From positions 1-34,568 of the forward strand of contig JAHYJA010000016.1 of NCBI GenBank assembly GCA_019429325.1: a stretch of DNA of 34,568 bases, read 5' to 3'. Within the stretch, counting starts at the first letter, position 1; each line of letters starts with the position of its first letter. The notes under the pieces were generated by a model. That model was not told the origin of the DNA, did not search any database, and worked only from the letters and a program-made list of their open reading frames with translations. The stretch is from Bacteroidales bacterium (GTDB taxonomy: Bacteria > Bacteroidota > Bacteroidia > Bacteroidales > VadinHA17). Positions 31,825-34,568 of this stretch are shown here, piece after piece. Position numbers and translations under genes: made by a program.

Positions 31825-34568
31825 ATGAATTCGTACAGGCACAAACCAGCGTTTCCCTGGCCGCTGATGGTTCTCTTCCTGATAATCTCCGCTACCAGCA
31901 TAATCCTGGGTTTCCTCTTCTACAACAATCAGAAGAAGGGTCTTATGAGGGACCGGCAAATGGAGCTTTCAGGCATCGCCGATCTTAAAGTCCGCCAGAT
32001 TGCCCAGTGGCGGCTGGAAAGGATCGGAGACGGGAATTTTATAAGGGCAAACGTCTCACTTGTCAACCAGTTGTCTGAATATCTGAGCAACGTAAACCAG
32101 GCAAGCCTGCTGCCTGAGATAACCCGGAGCCTGCGTACCCTTACAGAAAACTCTGACTACAGAAGTATACTCGTTATTGACACTGCCGGTAACCTGAGAT
32201 TGGCATTTCCTGAAAAAGACACCCTCGAAAGGCATCATATAATTCCTGTCCTTAAGGAGGTTATCCGCGACCGTAAAGCAATACTGACAGACCTTCGACG
32301 CACTGATCAGCCAGGGAGTGCCCGTATTGATCTTATTGTTCCTCTAACAGACTCTGATAGCAATGATGCTGCTGTTGTCGCATTTATGGCACTCAGAATT
32401 GACCCTGAGGAGGTCCTCTATCCCCTTGTCCAGCAGTGGCCGGTCCCGGGCCGCACTGCCGAATCGATACTGCTCAGGCAGGAAGAGGATGAGGTTGTCT
32501 ACCTTAACAAACCCAGGTTTTACACTGAAAAAGGGACCGGATTACGAAAATCGGTCTACGAGGAGAAACTGCCCGAGGCAATGGCTTTCCGAGGCATTGA
32601 GTCAACTGTCGACGGTGTGGATTATCGGGGGGCATCGGTTGCGGCCGTAATGAAGAAAGTGCCCGGCTCCAACTGGTACCTTGTCGCCAAGATGGATCAC
32701 AACGAGATATTATCCGACCTGGACGACAGGATGACTATGGTCACCATAATAATCATTCTTTTCATCCTCACCGTCGGGCTCTTCCTGGGTATTATCGAGT
32801 GGAACGAGAACGTCAGATTCTACAGGAGGAAATATGAAGCAGAACTTGACCGCCTGGCGCTGGTAAAACATTTCGATTATATCCTTAAATACGCAAATGA
32901 TATAATCTTCCTTACCGACAGGAACAATGTAATCATTGAAGCCAACGACAAGGCTCTGGAGTCCTATCAGTATGAACGGTCAGTGTTTATCGGCATGAGC
33001 CTTAACAGGATCATTTCTCCGGGAGAGAGCGGGATTGTAAGTGAAAACAGGAAAATCCTCGACATCAAAGGATCCGGCACCTTCGAGACCATTCACATAA
33101 GAAGGGACGGGACGGACTTTCCCGTAGAGATTAGCGCACGAATGGTTGAAATTGAAGGAGTTAAGTATTACCAGTCGATCTGCCGCGATATTACTGAGAG
33201 AAAGCAGGCGGAAGAGGCTCTCAGGGAAAGCGAGGAGAGGTTCAGGAAAATCTTTGAGGAGAGCCCTCTCGGTATTGCAATGACCGGTAAGGATCTGGGC
33301 ATCCTGAGGGCAAACCCCTCTTTCTGCGCGATGATCGGTTATGATGAAGAGGAGCTTAAGACATTCACTTTCGTCAATTTCACCCATCCCGATTATATTA
33401 AGGGTGATGAGGTACCGATGATGCAACTGCTTGCCGAGGAGATCCCGATTTATCATACCGAGAAGCGCTATATAAGAAAGGATGGCTCGATGCTGTGGGG
33501 TTCTACCACAGTAAGCATTATCAGGGATAATAACGATGAGGTTCAGTACTTCATGGCAATGGTTGAAGACGTAACATTGCGCAAGCAGACAGAAATTGAA
33601 CTTGAAAAATCGTTCTCCCTGCTTAAGGCCACCCTTGAATCCACTGCTGACGGGATACTTGTTGTCGATTCCTGTGAGAGAATCGTACAGTTTAATCAGA
33701 AATTTGTCGAAATGTGGAAAATCCCTCCCGAAATTATTGATTCAGGAGAAGATGAGACAGCCATACAGTTTGTTCTCGACCAGTTGGCCTATCCCGAGAA
33801 TTTTGTCAGCCAGGTCAGACAGCTTTACACAGAGAATGAGATCTCGACATTCGACCTCCTCGAATTCAGGGATGGCAGGATTTTCGAACGTTATTCACAA
33901 CCCCAGAAGATTTCGGGCAGAAGCGTTGGGAGAGTCTGGAGCTTCCGTGATATTACGGAACGGAAACGCGCTGAAGCTGAGCTTATTGCTGCCAAGGAAA
34001 GAGCAGAGGAGAGCGACAGGCTGAAAACCGCATTCCTCCACAATGTGTCTCATGAGATCCGTACGCCAATGAACGCCATCATTGGATTTTCGGCTCTGCT
34101 CAGCGAACCGGACACCACCGAGAAGGAACGGACAGAATATATAGATATCATATTCCAGAGCGGCAGTCAGCTGCTATCGATCATTAATGATATAGTTGAC
34201 ATTGCCAATGTGGAGAGCGGGCAGGTTAAGCTTAATGTAAGGGACATGGACCTGAACCTCTCCCTTAGAAGCCTGAAGGACCAGTTTAAATATAGGGTAC
34301 AGCCGGGGATCGTTTCACTGAACCTTAAAACCGGTTTGCCGGATGAGAAAGCCTTCATACGTACAGACAGCATCAAACTTATCCAGATACTCTCAAACCT
34401 TATAAATAATGCCACCAAGTTTACGACCGCAGGCAATATTGATTTCGGCTACAGCCTGGATGACGGATTTCTCAGATTCTATGTCAGGGATACCGGGATT
34501 GGGATACCTCCCGAGTTTCATGATAAGATATTCGAAAGATTTTACCAGATAGACAACAGCGCCTCAAA
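31825..34568 (+). CDS. Multi-PAS sensor histidine kinase (3' end outside the window)
   Basis: At least 914 codons are present; the frame is still open at the window edge. A stop (TAA, 31810-31812) lies just upstream in frame and the first ATG is at 31825 after AAAAGGA. Membrane segments at about 13-33 and 303-324 enclose a periplasmic sensing region (34-302), probably dCache-like. Three PAS domains follow (about 348-462, 468-590, 593-715), two ending in the PAC word DITER. The HisKA domain has the phospho-acceptor H743 in FLHNVSHEIRTPMN, and HATPase_c shows the N-box LSNLINNATKF (N862) and G1 box RDTGIGIP (888-895). Whether a receiver domain follows, making it a hybrid kinase, cannot be seen. 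The ligand is unknown. Confidence 0.95.
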   Translation, partial: MNSYRHKPAFPWPLMVLFLIISATSIILGFLFYNNQKKGLMRDRQMELSGIADLKVRQIAQWRLERIGDGNFIRANVSLVNQLSEYLSNVNQASLLPEITRSLRTLTENSDYRSILVIDTAGNLRLAFPEKDTLERHHIIPVLKEVIRDRKAILTDLRRTDQPGSARIDLIVPLTDSDSNDAAVVAFMALRIDPEEVLYPLVQQWPVPGRTAESILLRQEEDEVVYLNKPRFYTEKGTGLRKSVYEEKLPEAMAFRGIESTVDGVDYRGASVAAVMKKVPGSNWYLVAKMDHNEILSDLDDRMTMVTIIIILFILTVGLFLGIIEWNENVRFYRRKYEAELDRLALVKHFDYILKYANDIIFLTDRNNVIIEANDKALESYQYERSVFIGMSLNRIISPGESGIVSENRKILDIKGSGTFETIHIRRDGTDFPVEISARMVEIEGVKYYQSICRDITERKQAEEALRESEERFRKIFEESPLGIAMTGKDLGILRANPSFCAMIGYDEEELKTFTFVNFTHPDYIKGDEVPMMQLLAEEIPIYHTEKRYIRKDGSMLWGSTTVSIIRDNNDEVQYFMAMVEDVTLRKQTEIELEKSFSLLKATLESTADGILVVDSCERIVQFNQKFVEMWKIPPEIIDSGEDETAIQFVLDQLAYPENFVSQVRQLYTENEISTFDLLEFRDGRIFERYSQPQKISGRSVGRVWSFRDITERKRAEAELIAAKERAEESDRLKTAFLHNVSHEIRTPMNAIIGFSALLSEPDTTEKERTEYIDIIFQSGSQLLSIINDIVDIANVESGQVKLNVRDMDLNLSLRSLKDQFKYRVQPGIVSLNLKTGLPDEKAFIRTDSIKLIQILSNLINNATKFTTAGNIDFGYSLDDGFLRFYVRDTGIGIPPEFHDKIFERFYQIDNSAS

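Overview
This window is chromosomal DNA of a Bacteroidota bacterium, most likely an uncultured member of the Bacteroidales/Marinilabiliales side. The evidence is a type IX secretion / gliding locus (PorU, PorV, PorP/SprF-like, GldJ), the phylum-specific promoter -7 word TAnnTTTG in front of several genes, a 671-residue urocanase, and the gene pair gldJ-murF. Almost all of it is ordinary housekeeping and cell-envelope coding sequence. I see no phage, transposase, CRISPR array, rRNA or tRNA.

Layout. 1-533: about 2.9 copies of a 174-bp hairpin-rich tandem repeat, running into the 3' end of alaS (minus). 3277-5660: a plus-strand set of two paralogous membrane-anchored M23 peptidases and a small MerR-type regulator. 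5661-5910: a repeat-filled spacer. 5911-9840: Nif3-family protein, zinc-ribbon coiled-coil protein, and a lone urocanate hydratase. 9812-14952 (minus): porU-porV-ispF, with ispF overlapping the end of hutU. 15067-18957 (plus): porP-like, gldJ, a strong terminator, murF. 18942-24909 (minus): DUF1080 protein, mtaB, inositol-phosphatase-like, LpxL-like acyltransferase, family 2 glycosyltransferase, membrane metallophosphoesterase. 25018-26352 (minus): PIN-PhoH ATPase. 26353-26871: a spacer built of 7-bp-periodic arrays. 26872-29994 (plus): folC and a secreted 5'-nucleotidase-like enzyme. 29999-31630 (minus): secreted M28 peptidase. 31825-end (plus): a multi-PAS sensor histidine kinase cut by the window edge.

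How the genes fit together. PorU (sortase), PorV (outer-membrane shuttle), the PorP/SprF-like barrel and GldJ lipoprotein belong to the type IX secretion / gliding apparatus. They are arranged here as two divergent units sharing a 114-bp spacer. The minus-strand block from mtaB to the metallophosphoesterase looks like one closely packed operon mixing tRNA modification with envelope lipid/glycan genes. The two M23 peptidases, murF and the acyltransferase are further envelope functions.

The most unusual signal is not a protein. Three separate intergenic spacers (about 5.7, 25.0 and 26.5-26.8 kb) carry degenerate arrays whose unit is always exactly 7 bp although the unit sequence differs. One has 16 consecutive units with an invariant GC core. 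Another is interrupted by a 61-bp palindromic cassette flanked by 15-bp direct repeats. Together with the 174-bp hairpin repeat, these form a layer of repeated non-coding DNA that the genes do not explain.
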